A DNA stretch of 33,750 bases from CALRBF01 sp964646465 (GCA_964646465.1 CAZYEN010000007.1:1-33750), one strand, 5' to 3'; positions 10,164-19,854 are shown, counted from the first letter of the stretch. The notes: generated by a model from the letters alone, not told the origin. A program made the numbers and translations.

Positions 10164-10979
10164 CTAATGTTCTAATTTCATCTCATAGATATATGGCCAG
10201 AGCTTACCTGTAATGAAAAATGTATTGGTACTAGTTTTATAAGCTATACCATTGAGTTCTGCTATGTTCGGATTTTCTGTGCTTAGTTTATTTACTAGTG
10301 GACTTAGGTCTAATATTCCTATAATCTCACCATTAGCGGGGTTTATTTTGACAATTTTGTTGGTCTGGTAAATATTAGCATATATATAATCAGCCACATA
10401 CTCTAATTCATTGAGATTATACTGAGGTCTATTCTGATACTTCACTGAGATTTGTCTTTGAGATGTGAAATTATTGGTGTCAAGATAGGTTAGTTTATCT
10501 GTGCCATCACTCATAATGAGATGATCTCCATCATTAGTTAGGCCCCAACCTTCTTTACTTGCAAATTCAAATTCTCTAATTCTCTCAAAAGTATTTACAT
10601 CATATACAAACCCTTTTTGATTTTTATAAGTTAGCTGATATATTTTATTATTGAGTATGGTACTCCCCTCTCCAAAATATATATATCGGTCTAATTCTAC
10701 TTTCACATCTATCTCTCCTGTCTCTAAACTTAATCTTCCTAGTACTGACCTTGTATATGGCAAATACCCTGGTGACCCTGTGCTCTCATACAAAAAATCT
10801 TGATCAAAAAATAATCCTTGAGTATAAGAGTTAGTATTATGTGGGTATTGGTTGACTATCTTATATGATATTTGCTCAGGTACTATTTGTGTATTTTGGT
10901 TATGATAAAAATAAAATATACCTATAACGAATAAGCTCAAAACAATCAGGCTATAAATAATATTTTTTGTATGTTTCAT
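10164..10979 (-). CDS. membrane-anchored glutamine cyclotransferase (glutaminyl-peptide cyclotransferase)
   Basis: This enzyme family forms N-terminal pyroglutamate on peptides. The 271-residue protein starts at the ATG at 10979 with a single N-terminal membrane helix (IIYSLIVLSLFVIGIFYFY), then the beta-propeller domain. Visible motifs are NTNSYTQGL, LYESTGSPG, FGEGSTILNNKIYQLTY, EGWGL, MSDGT, NELEYV and ELNGIAY, all of which match the bacterial/plant-type glutamine cyclotransferase family. The frame stays open 34 codons upstream through a GC-rich block, but that would put an Arg-rich leader before the signal anchor and is unlikely to be protein. It acts on the outer face of the membrane. 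It is downstream of tRNA-Gln with no obvious promoter of its own, so it may be co-transcribed with it. Confidence 0.87.
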   Translation of the reverse strand: MKHTKNIIYSLIVLSLFVIGIFYFYHNQNTQIVPEQISYKIVNQYPHNTNSYTQGLFFDQDFLYESTGSPGYLPYTRSVLGRLSLETGEIDVKVELDRYIYFGEGSTILNNKIYQLTYKNQKGFVYDVNTFERIREFEFASKEGWGLTNDGDHLIMSDGTDKLTYLDTNNFTSQRQISVKYQNRPQYNLNELEYVADYIYANIYQTNKIVKINPANGEIIGILDLSPLVNKLSTENPNIAELNGIAYKTSTNTFFITGKLWPYIYEMKLEH

Positions 10980-11140
10980 TGTTCGAATATAGTTACTCGG
11001 TAACAAATAATTTTCCTGACGGTAAATTCTCGCGACCCCGTCTCGCCGTGTTCGCCTTGTACTAAGTACAAACTCACACATGGCTCCGACTTTCTCGTCC
11101 TGACGAAAGCCAAGCAGTTGGCTTTCTCATTCTCTCACTT
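10979..11140 (-). ncRNA. GC-rich structured block between tRNA-Gln and the cyclotransferase gene (candidate ncRNA or inserted element)
   Basis: This stretch is much richer in G+C than its surroundings and holds a series of perfect inverted repeats. These are GAAAGCCAA/TTGGCTTTC (11105-11126), TTGTAC/GTACAA (about 11058-11072), GACGG/CCGTC (about 11018-11042) and GTTAC/GTAAC (10991-11003). The octamer CGTCAGGA occurs twice on the minus strand. The block is framed by ten-base copies of the tRNA 3' end (10979-10988 and 11143-11152). A structured RNA, a leader for the next gene or a small inserted element would all fit; no known RNA family is recognised. Confidence 0.45.
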
Positions 11141-11145
11141 TGTTG

Positions 11146-11216
11146 TTCGAATGCAGGGACTCGAACCCCAATTGCTGGTGCCAGAAACCAGTGTCCTACC
11201 GTTAGACGACATTCGA
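11146..11216 (-). tRNA. tRNA-Gln (anticodon CUG)
   Basis: The minus strand folds into a cloverleaf: acceptor TCGAATG/CATTCGA, D arm GTCT/GGAC, anticodon stem CTGGT/GCCAG with loop TTCTGGT, and T arm closing around GTTCGAGTC. The anticodon at positions 34-36 is CTG, reading CAG. The U1-A72 first pair is a known feature of bacterial tRNA-Gln. After A73 the genome reads CAA, so CCA must be completed by the CCA-adding enzyme. Confidence 0.93.
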
Positions 11217-11228
11217 TTTACATTGTTT

Positions 11229-11257
11229 ATTATACATTATATATGTCAAGTATTCAA
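11229..11257 (-). promoter_or_regulatory. promoter of tRNA-Gln
   Basis: The minus strand has -35 TTGAAT (11257-11252), a 17-nt spacer and a perfect -10 TATAAT (11234-11229). Transcription would begin just upstream of the tRNA at 11216. Confidence 0.7.
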
Positions 11258-11346
11258 GGAGAGGGGGGTTGTGTTATAAAATTCCTATCTTGAGGTTTTT
11301 TCACTCCCATACTTTTGGTTTGGAACTGAGTAGATTGCTCTAAATA

Positions 11347-11388
11347 TTCCCCTCTTGAGGGGTGGACAGCTTTGCTGGACGGGGTGGA
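11347..11388 (+). repeat. palindromic repeat unit C, left end of the DUF559 element
   Basis: TTCCCCTC/GAGGGG hairpin, TGGA, small hairpin CAGCTTTGCTG, then GACGGGGTGGAA. Read as the reverse complement it matches unit D at the other end of the DUF559 gene, differing only in the small inner hairpin. It is just past the stop codon of that gene. Confidence 0.85.
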
Positions 11389-11394
11389 AAAAAT

Positions 11395-11844
11395 TTATCT
11401 CACTAAACTCTCTATATACTTCTCTCTATTTTTTATAGACAACATAACCTGCATCCCTACTCCGTCCATTGCTTTTTTGATTGCTATATCTTCAAAATGA
11501 ACTATTTCTAAATGTAAGCTTTTCAAGAAATCTTCTCTTATAATATCATATTCTCCTTTATAATTATGACTTTCTCCATCTATTTCGAATACTAAACCTA
11601 ATTCAGGGATAAAAAAATCTACAATATAATTTCCTATTATAACTTGTCTATCTATATCATAACCTAATAGTTTTTTGTCCTTAAATGCAAGCCAAAATAA
11701 TACTTCTGATAATACACCTGCTTGCCTTAATTCTTTTGCTTTAGTTTTAAGTCTGGGATTCTTTGGTAGTTTAGAGTAGTTATATTTCCACCCCGTCTTT
11801 GTTTCACAAATCCACCCCTCAAGAGGGGAATTTTTTAATTTCAT
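11395..11844 (-). CDS. DUF559 (PD-(D/E)XK-like) endonuclease-fold protein
   Basis: This 149-residue DUF559 protein is related in fold to very-short-patch repair nucleases. Core motifs are LPKNPRLKTKAKELR (26-40), E47 in LSEVLFW, IGNYIVDFF with D76, and FEIDGESH (86-93). D76, E87 and D89 are the likely metal ligands. The first 20 or so residues (MKLKNSPLEGW then TKTGW) are simply the translation of palindromic unit D, so the repeat supplies the start codon and N-terminus. It follows the 186-aa gene by only 3 nt (TGA ATT ATG). A nuclease role in repeat movement is inference; it could instead be a free-standing repair or defence nuclease. Confidence 0.85.
   Translation of the reverse strand: MKLKNSPLEGWICETKTGWKYNYSKLPKNPRLKTKAKELRQAGVLSEVLFWLAFKDKKLLGYDIDRQVIIGNYIVDFFIPELGLVFEIDGESHNYKGEYDIIREDFLKSLHLEIVHFEDIAIKKAMDGVGMQVMLSIKNREKYIESLVR
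11786..11830 (-). repeat. palindromic repeat unit D, right end of the DUF559 element
   Basis: On the minus strand: TTCCCCTC/GAGGGG hairpin, TGGA, inner hairpin TTTGTGAAACAAA, then GACGGGGTGGAA. It lies within the 5' end of the DUF559 coding sequence. The outer flank AGGGGAATTTTTTAATTTC and the following CATAATT are also found at 13096-13120. Confidence 0.85.
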
Positions 11845-11847
11845 AAT

Positions 11848-12408
11848 TCATTTTTTTATTATAATTTCTTCTGGATCAATATATAATCTGCCTATTTTAT
11901 AATCAGCATAACCTTCTGGTCTGTTATTATTTACCGCATATTTACCTTCTGGAGGATTGGGTATACTATTCACGGTTTTGAATTGGTTATATAACATTAC
12001 AGTTCTATCTAAGTTATAATGCTCATGATAATAACTAGCTGGTCCTTTTATCTGATGATGTACGAAGACTTCCCAATTAATTTGCTCAGTTGTAAATTCT
12101 ATATATGGACCATGATCCCCATAGACTACTCTCTCATAGCCTATAGCTAAAATTTTTCCATTTTTATCATAAAATATAAATTCATTTGACCCTTTTTCTG
12201 GTAAATTATATTCTTTTTCTATTCTCTGACGGTCTTGCTCACGATTAGGACTATCCACTGTAGACTCCCATTTTGTAGATTTTGGTGAAATTTCTGGTAA
12301 ATCCACTCCCACTGCTGTCCAAGACTGATTTAATAGTTTGTCAAATTCTGCTTTAGAACTGTTTTCTAACTCAATGTAGAATTTGTGTGGATTAGTGTCT
12401 AAAGGCAT
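11848..12408 (-). CDS. conserved-looking hypothetical protein
   Basis: This 186-residue soluble protein has no signal peptide or membrane helix. No family is recognised. The middle part (FIFYDKNGKILAIGYERVVYGDHGPYIEF, about 77-105) reads like a compact beta-rich fold, followed by a His- and Tyr-rich segment (HHQIKGPASYYHEHYNLDRT). These clusters could bind metal but no known motif is present. Codon use fits the AT-rich surroundings, so it is probably native. It is 3 nt upstream of the DUF559 gene, which may therefore be translated from its message. The stop is TGA, evidence that TGA is not reassigned here. Confidence 0.65.
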   Translation of the reverse strand: MPLDTNPHKFYIELENSSKAEFDKLLNQSWTAVGVDLPEISPKSTKWESTVDSPNREQDRQRIEKEYNLPEKGSNEFIFYDKNGKILAIGYERVVYGDHGPYIEFTTEQINWEVFVHHQIKGPASYYHEHYNLDRTVMLYNQFKTVNSIPNPPEGKYAVNNNRPEGYADYKIGRLYIDPEEIIIKK

Positions 12409-12476
12409 ATTAGAATATAGTTATTTTATAATTTTAGGTAACTTATATTGATAATAAAATACCTCAGGGATTACTA

Positions 12477-12959
12477 TTATTTAATGAGTTTGTTTGGTAT
12501 TAACCAAATTACCACAAGACCAATTAGCCAATAAATTGATATCTCCAGTAACTCAAGGAATGATAATTCAACAACAGAGGTAAATAATAATGCCAAACCA
12601 ACAAAGAGCCAGCCATAACGAACTCCAAAGTCTAAATTCCATATATAATGATTAGTCAATTTTGAACTAAGCTTGCTCAATGCAATACAACGGAAAAGTG
12701 TTAACAGTACTATTCCAAATAAAAGTAATATCACTATAGCCGTCATTGGCCGATTTACTATATTCTCTACTTTTAATATACCACCTTTTTTAATATCTTC
12801 TCCTTCTATAGGAATTACTATCTCGTCTGTAATCATTTGATTTTCTATACTGCTATCAGTTGATATATAACTTATACCCAAAATTAATCCTAGTATTAAC
12901 ATTGCTATTATCAATATTATATTAAATTCTTTGTTTATGTTCTTAAAACTATTTTTCAT
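12477..12959 (-). CDS. multi-pass membrane protein of unknown function
   Basis: The 160-residue protein has about four hydrophobic helices (near 13-32, 73-93, 112-130 and 135-155). An extracytoplasmic-type polar loop of about 40 residues lies between the first and second. No family is recognised. It lies 68 nt upstream of the 186-aa gene on the same strand and ends in PNKLIK. The start ATG at 12959 is the only one upstream of the first helix. Confidence 0.65.
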   Translation of the reverse strand: MKNSFKNINKEFNIILIIAMLILGLILGISYISTDSSIENQMITDEIVIPIEGEDIKKGGILKVENIVNRPMTAIVILLLFGIVLLTLFRCIALSKLSSKLTNHYIWNLDFGVRYGWLFVGLALLFTSVVELSFLELLEISIYWLIGLVVIWLIPNKLIK

Positions 12960-13080
12960 ATATTTATAATAATATAATATTCTCTATATAAATTTTATCA
13001 TTTATATCTTCTTCTGTATATATATATTGTATAGAATCTATCCGCCCTCATCTCCTTCTTAACCAAAAGTATGGAATAAA

Positions 13081-13120
13081 TCCACCCCTTTTTTAAGGGG
13101 AATTTTTTAATTTCATAATT
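13081..13120 (-). repeat. solo decayed palindromic unit E with remnant DUF559 start
   Basis: CCACCCCTT/AAGGGG hairpin followed by AATTTTTTAATTTCATAATT. About 25 nt match the outer edge of unit D, including the CAT that is the DUF559 start codon. On the minus strand it reads ATG AAA TTA AAA AAT TCC CCT TAA, that is MKLKNSP then stop. The variable hairpin and GACGGGGTGGAA half are missing. It looks like a leftover of another copy. Confidence 0.65.
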
Positions 13121-13159
13121 TAAAACTATATATTTGCAATATTATCACATACTTTACCC

Positions 13160-13174
13160 CCCAAAACAAAAAAG
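13160..13174 (-). terminator. terminator of the 23S-5S transcript
   Basis: The terminal helix of 5S rRNA (GTCCTTG/CAAGGAC) is followed directly on the minus strand by a run of T residues and a second T-rich stretch. Confidence 0.5.
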
Positions 13175-13284
13175 TCCTTGCAATGATCTACTTTCCCCAC
13201 AAGGAGTATCATCGACTCACAGAGGCTTAACTTCTAGGTTCGGAATGTAACTAGGTGGACCCCTCTGTGATAAATCACAAGGAC
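13174..13284 (-). rRNA. rrf: 5S ribosomal RNA
   Basis: The minus strand starts GTCCTTGTGATT and ends GCAAGGAC, forming the terminal helix. It contains the conserved CCGAAC block and the GAAGTTAAGC stretch of loop B/helix III. The length of about 111 nt is usual. It lies about 110 nt after the 23S 3' end in the same transcript. Confidence 0.93.
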
Positions 13285-13303
13285 ATTTTTGTTCTCGAAC
13301 ACA

Positions 13304-13326
13304 AGATTATCTAAAAAAGATAATCT
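13304..13326 (-). other. hairpin in the 23S-5S spacer
   Basis: AGATTATC and GATAATCT form a perfect 8-bp stem with a 7-nt loop in the spacer between 23S and 5S. It is a likely RNase processing site; no tRNA is present in the spacer. Confidence 0.55.
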
Positions 13327-13394
13327 CATGCTCCAGAATTGGTGTAAATTTAGGTAAAGCAACACTACATAACCCTGAGTATCAATCAAAAGTT

Positions 13395-16407
<3,013 letters not shown>

Positions 16408-16588
16408 TAAATTCTGATTCATACTTTTTGGTGAAAGTAGTAAAATTGCATTTACCTAAATTTACTTGTGAATGAACCCTCTTATAGAAACAGATGATAA
16501 TATCTCAAAGGTTGAACTTTAAGAGGTCATCTCTGTCGCCATATTGCTCCGTAGGTGAGCTGAGTGTGAAGTTGCAAGTACGATATTT

Positions 16589-16617
16589 ATAATACACGAA
16601 ATCTAAATCAGTGTCAA
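16589..16617 (-). promoter_or_regulatory. promoter of 23S-5S rRNA
   Basis: Minus strand: perfect -35 TTGACA (16617-16612), 17-nt spacer, -10 TATTAT (16594-16589). It matches the 16S promoter in both boxes, spacer length and the internal TTTAGATTTC. The leader before 23S is about 175 nt (16408-16582) and holds no gene. Confidence 0.87.
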
Positions 16618-16789
16618 GGGTTTTTTGATAAAAATTTTATATGGTGTTAAATATAGTATATTTATAATGATATTAAGCCATAGCACTCATTAAAAACAGC
16701 TCAAAGAAAGATATTCATACTATAAATAATTTACTATATATTGAGCATGTATAGACTTATATTATGTTTAATTTTTAAGTTAATCGATC

Positions 16790-16818
16790 TTGACAAAAAC
16801 CGTAAAATATGCTATGTT
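16790..16818 (+). promoter_or_regulatory. promoter of the GC-rich membrane protein gene
   Basis: Perfect -35 TTGACA (16790-16795), 17-nt spacer, -10 TATGTT (16813-16818). It directs transcription rightward, away from the rRNA promoter about 175 bp to the left. Confidence 0.75.
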
Positions 16819-16830
16819 TGAAAAGTAAAC

Positions 16831-16899
16831 CCAGCTTGGTTGCAGGTCTTGAAGCAGAAAGACCTCACAAACTGGACTCGTCCCTTGGAGGACAAAACA
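16831..16899 (+). promoter_or_regulatory. structured leader with strong Shine-Dalgarno
   Basis: The leader has a perfect 7-bp hairpin AGGTCTT/AAGACCT (16844-16865), framed by CCAG (16831) and CTGG (16872) that can close a larger stem. A GGAGG ribosome binding site follows at about 16887-16891, nine bases before the ATG. A structured leader is unusual here, where most genes have short plain leaders. Confidence 0.5.
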
Positions 16900-17487
16900 A
16901 TGAACATTTCCAAAACTCTTGATCAGGCTGCCGATAGCCTTGATCAGGTCAAATGGAAGCAAGTTACGAAGGAGCTCATCGACCTCTGGGTGACTTTCTT
17001 CAAAGTGATGGTCACTTTGGCGGTCCTCACTTACTTGATCGGAAAACACCTCGGTCACGGCATTCACCGCCTGAACGACTGGCTTGCAACTAAGTGGGTA
17101 CAAGTCTTAGGACTTGCTGGTCCGACTAAACTAGGTCGAGCATCACCACTAACTGTTGAGATAGTTGTCGTTGAGGTTGAGCCGAAGCTCCCTCCAGCAC
17201 CGGTGATTGAGGATCCCTGGGAAGCCCCCATCGAGGTTGAGACAATGCTCCCTCTGGCGCTGGAACCAATGGCGATCCTGTTCACCGCCCCGCTGATGAT
17301 CGTCGCAGCGCAAGCTCATGTGGCTTTGCTAGCTCCAGCAGTACAAGAGCAGCCACCACCGTCACCGCGTAATCGTCGCAGACAGTCGGCACAGCCAGCA
17401 GTGACTGAAGCCGCCACCACACCAACCCAGCGCTCTCGTGGTCGCCGAGCTCATCAGGAGAGGAAAAAGAATCGTCAAGCTGCTTAA
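16900..17487 (+). CDS. GC-rich membrane protein with Pro-rich, Arg/Lys-rich tail
   Basis: The start at 16900 is set by GGAGG nine bases upstream; the 20 in-frame codons before it belong to the leader. The 195-residue protein has a short amphipathic N-terminus, a membrane helix (about 28-50), a Pro/Glu-rich middle, a second hydrophobic stretch (about 117-138), and then a strongly basic, disordered tail (147-195: RNRRR, RSRGRR, ERKKNRQ). No family is recognised. Base composition and codons (CTC, GCC, GTC, CGT) differ sharply from neighbours. With its own promoter and terminator it is a complete monocistronic unit. The basic tail could bind nucleic acid or envelope polymers; this is inference. 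It may be acquired, or a highly expressed native gene. Confidence 0.75.
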   Translation: MNISKTLDQAADSLDQVKWKQVTKELIDLWVTFFKVMVTLAVLTYLIGKHLGHGIHRLNDWLATKWVQVLGLAGPTKLGRASPLTVEIVVVEVEPKLPPAPVIEDPWEAPIEVETMLPLALEPMAILFTAPLMIVAAQAHVALLAPAVQEQPPPSPRNRRRQSAQPAVTEAATTPTQRSRGRRAHQERKKNRQAA

Positions 17488-17548
17488 CAATCAATAACTT
17501 GAGAAAGAGAATATAATTCTAACCATTACCACTACTCCACCCTCGAGT

Positions 17549-17574
17549 CCCCAGCATAGTGCTGGGGCTTTTTT
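17549..17574 (+). terminator. rho-independent terminator of the GC-rich gene
   Basis: Perfect 8-bp stem CCCCAGCA/TGCTGGGG with a TAG loop, followed by C and six T residues. Confidence 0.93.
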
Positions 17575-17592
17575 ATTATTGAGTATTTATAT

Positions 17593-17620
17593 AAAAAAGC
17601 CCAGTCCTAAGACTGAGCTT
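17593..17620 (-). terminator. rho-independent terminator overlapping the 65-aa gene's stop
   Basis: Minus strand: AAGCTCAGTC, loop TTAG, GACTGGGCTT, then a T-run. The gene's TAG stop codon forms part of the loop, so the last codons are also terminator stem. Confidence 0.88.
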
Positions 17621-17804
17621 GTGATTTTCTACGAAGAGCTTTTCTGATTTTACCATTTTGTTTTATAATAGCAAACTGCAAATTCATTAGCTCAATAGAG
17701 GTAGAAGTACCTCTTTGAAAATCATTTATTATTGCTCTCTGAACTATGCGCCCTAACCTAGATTCAACAGAATTTAGTAAGCTCAAGAGTTGAGAATTAG
17801 ACAT
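17607..17804 (-). CDS. small basic protein of unknown function
   Basis: This 65-residue protein is predicted mostly helical and becomes basic at the C-terminus (KIRKALRRKSQAQS). No family is recognised. Support for a real gene comes from a near-consensus promoter 28 nt upstream of the start and a terminator beginning at the last codons. There is no Shine-Dalgarno sequence and the leader is only about 20 nt. The helical, basic character would suit a small DNA- or RNA-binding protein, but no motif shows this. Confidence 0.65.
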   Translation of the reverse strand: MSNSQLLSLLNSVESRLGRIVQRAIINDFQRGTSTSIELMNLQFAIIKQNGKIRKALRRKSQAQS

Positions 17805-17831
17805 TTAACAATGTGAAAAATGTGTATAAAT

Positions 17832-17860
17832 CTTATAACATATTTTCCCAATTTTGTCAA
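17832..17860 (-). promoter_or_regulatory. promoter of the 65-aa gene
   Basis: Minus strand: perfect -35 TTGACA (17860-17855), 17-nt spacer, -10 TATAAG (17837-17832). Confidence 0.8.
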
Positions 17861-17880
17861 TATTAGATAGAACCTAATAT
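17860..17880 (-). other. hairpin between the defence-like operon and the 65-aa promoter
   Basis: ATATTAG and CTAATAT form a perfect 7-bp stem with a 7-nt loop, touching the -35 box of the next gene. It could end the upstream operon weakly or act as an operator. Confidence 0.4.
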
Positions 17881-17897
17881 ACCCAATATTTAGATAA

Positions 17898-18683
17898 TTA
17901 TTTCCAACTATTATGTAATGGGATTATATCTTTTAACTCTATTATCTTTTTATCGCAATCTTTCAAATCATTCTCCCAACAGATAATACCATCATATTGA
18001 TCCTGAGGTTTATACATACCATCTTGTGTATATGAAGACTTATATGTAGGGTAGAAAACTATTTCTTCTTTTTGTGCTACAAAAATCTCATTAGACACAT
18101 CTAAGAACTTATGTCTAATCCGCTCATTTGGAATTGATTTAATTAATGTTTTATTTTCTAATAAATTACAAAATAGTTGCACACTATTTCTCATTACAAT
18201 ATCAATATACTCTAGAAGAAGAACAGAATCCTTTTTATATCTATTAATATTCTCTTCTGTAGTTAAATTATCATATTGAGATAAATTTATTTTCCATTTG
18301 TTAAATAAATTTTTCACCTCTATAGTATCTTGATAAATTCCTAAGATTAATTGCTTATCAAGATCAGATATATTCCAATTAGATAACATCTGTATATCAA
18401 TTAATTTCTCAAGAATAGCAATACTAGGAGAAAATTTAGGTTCATGAATATAATGGTCTTTAATGTTTAGATTTTTATTATATGATCTTTCAATTGATGA
18501 AATAAAATTCATATTTTGCCATAATTGCATAATTAAAGTAGCCTCAAAAAAATTTTGTAATTTTTTATGTTGTGCGCGATCTTGATTCAAGGGAATTATA
18601 AGTTGACAGTAAGCAACAAATAATCCAGTCAGTGTTATGAATAATGTTATAAGATCAATGATAATAGATATATGATTATTCAT
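17898..18683 (-). CDS. membrane-anchored protein, last gene of the methyltransferase/DUF262 operon
   Basis: This 261-residue protein has one N-terminal membrane helix (about 7-32), then a largely helical cytoplasmic or surface domain of about 225 residues with no recognised family. It begins 7 nt after the DUF262-HNH stop codon. The AGGGGA ribosome binding site overlaps the end of that gene, suggesting coupled translation. Its position makes it a candidate effector, sensor or accessory factor of the cassette, but nothing in the protein shows which. It contains an aromatic- and charge-rich C-terminal segment (EEIVFYPTYKSSYTQDGMYKPQDQ). Confidence 0.72.
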   Translation of the reverse strand: MNNHISIIIDLITLFITLTGLFVAYCQLIIPLNQDRAQHKKLQNFFEATLIMQLWQNMNFISSIERSYNKNLNIKDHYIHEPKFSPSIAILEKLIDIQMLSNWNISDLDKQLILGIYQDTIEVKNLFNKWKINLSQYDNLTTEENINRYKKDSVLLLEYIDIVMRNSVQLFCNLLENKTLIKSIPNERIRHKFLDVSNEIFVAQKEEIVFYPTYKSSYTQDGMYKPQDQYDGIICWENDLKDCDKKIIELKDIIPLHNSWK

Positions 18684-18690
18684 ACATCCC

Positions 18691-19854
18691 CTACCTATTC
18701 CCCTTTGCTCGATTATGAGTCTTACATAACATCTGACAATTCTTTATATCCGTCGCTCCGCCTTTACTCCAAGCGGTGATATGATCGGCATCCATATCAG
18801 CTAAGCTCCAAATTTTATCTTTATTGGCATCATTACCTATAGCACAAAGAGGACAATTAGATATTCCTTTGCTTTTAGCTTCTTCTGTCTGTTGAGCATA
18901 GACGGATTTTTTAGTGGCTTCATCGAATACTCGCACATCAAGCAATTTGGTATCAACACAACCTCCCAAAATATACTCGAATATTCCTTTGCGATTTTTG
19001 ACATAAGGGTCAGCATAGAGCTTATGCACTTGAGCTGATACTTCACTTGGATTATAGGCAGTTTTATGATAAGTCTCATATAATCTCCCCCATTCCAAAC
19101 CTCTCATTTCACTTTCTACATCAAGGAATACTCCAGACACCCAGTCAATCACAGTATTAAAATAAGTTTTTAGTTCAGTAATATTGGTATCATATCGATG
19201 ACGACTCATATAGTCTCCAATATTCCCTTTACTCACCCAATCCAAAGCTCTCTCAAGGAATTCTTGCCTATTCGCACTTCCTGAGATATAAGCCGACCAT
19301 TTATAAATATTGGCATTTTGGCTATTACTAAATTCTTCTTTTCCAAGTGTAATAAAAGGTCCCGAATATACAGCATTTAATAATTCCTGATTATTAAGAG
19401 GTACTCCAGCGATATTAATCGTTCTAAACCATTCCTTAATCTCACTTTCTGTCCCTTCACATTGATAAATTAGCAATTTTGTCTCAAGAATTTTATATTG
19501 TTTATCTTCGGCAATTCCACTAAAATACTGCTCCATTCCTCTCTCGTCCTTTACCGCAAATTTATTAGTCACATATCGTCCAATACTAGTAATTCTCTGT
19601 TGCCCATCTAATACTTCAAATTCTCCAGGAGCAACAGTATTAAAATAAATCAATCCCAAAGGATAGCCTTTGAGAATAGACTCTATCACAGCAACATCTC
19701 GCTTCCCGTCAGCATAAATATAATTTCGCTGATATTCTGGCTGAATAGTAAGTTTCCCTGCCAGTCCAAATAATCCCTTACCTTCGAGTTCATTGTATAC
19801 AAATCCTTCACAAATATCTCGTACCGTAATGTCTGTTCTCAAAATTGTCTTCAT
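18691..19854 (-). CDS. DUF262 (GmrS/ParB-like) and HNH nuclease fusion protein
   Basis: The 387-residue protein has an N-terminal DUF262 domain (about 8-200) with QPEYQRNYIY (38-47) and DGQQR (83-87), the ParB-like nucleotidase signature. The C-terminal HNH domain has CPLC followed by DADHITAWSKGG, NCQMLC and THNRAKGNR, with zinc-type cysteine pairs and DH plus N/H catalytic residues. Proteins of this type act in restriction of foreign or modified DNA (GmrSD relatives) and often sit beside methyltransferases. The start at 19854 is preferred because GAAGAGA lies just upstream and family members start near here; an ATG at 19887 would overlap the RhuM-like gene. It is the probable cleavage component of the cassette. 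Confidence 0.9.
   Translation of the reverse strand: MKTILRTDITVRDICEGFVYNELEGKGLFGLAGKLTIQPEYQRNYIYADGKRDVAVIESILKGYPLGLIYFNTVAPGEFEVLDGQQRITSIGRYVTNKFAVKDERGMEQYFSGIAEDKQYKILETKLLIYQCEGTESEIKEWFRTINIAGVPLNNQELLNAVYSGPFITLGKEEFSNSQNANIYKWSAYISGSANRQEFLERALDWVSKGNIGDYMSRHRYDTNITELKTYFNTVIDWVSGVFLDVESEMRGLEWGRLYETYHKTAYNPSEVSAQVHKLYADPYVKNRKGIFEYILGGCVDTKLLDVRVFDEATKKSVYAQQTEEAKSKGISNCPLCAIGNDANKDKIWSLADMDADHITAWSKGGATDIKNCQMLCKTHNRAKGNR

Larger units (their letters stand above)
11347..11844 (-). mobile_element. putative mobile or self-propagating element: DUF559 gene with inverted palindromic ends
   Basis: The DUF559 endonuclease-fold gene is bounded by unit C (11347-11388) and unit D (11786-11830). 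These are inverted copies: one reads TTCCCCTCTTGAGGGGTGGA, then a small variable hairpin, then GACGGGGTGGAA, and the other is the same on the opposite strand. Unit D forms the 5' coding end of the gene. Similar units occur without the gene at 5824, 5884 and 13081. No target-site duplication is evident and movement is inferred, by analogy with REP repeats and their associated transposases. Confidence 0.55.

Noticed and set aside
10979..11081. In-frame N-terminal extension of the cyclotransferase gene (MCEFVLSTRRTRRDGVARIY...)
   Set aside because: It would place 34 Arg-rich residues before the membrane anchor and is encoded by the structured GC-rich block; the ATG at 10979 gives a normal protein.
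13285..13394. Possible tRNA in the 23S-5S spacer, from a GTTCGAGA sequence and a 7-nt-loop stem
   Set aside because: The stem is too long for an anticodon arm and no D arm or acceptor stem can be formed.
16780..17494. Minus-strand open frames of 70-107 codons opposite the GC-rich gene
   Set aside because: They result from the high G+C of the coding strand; the plus-strand frame has promoter, GGAGG and terminator.
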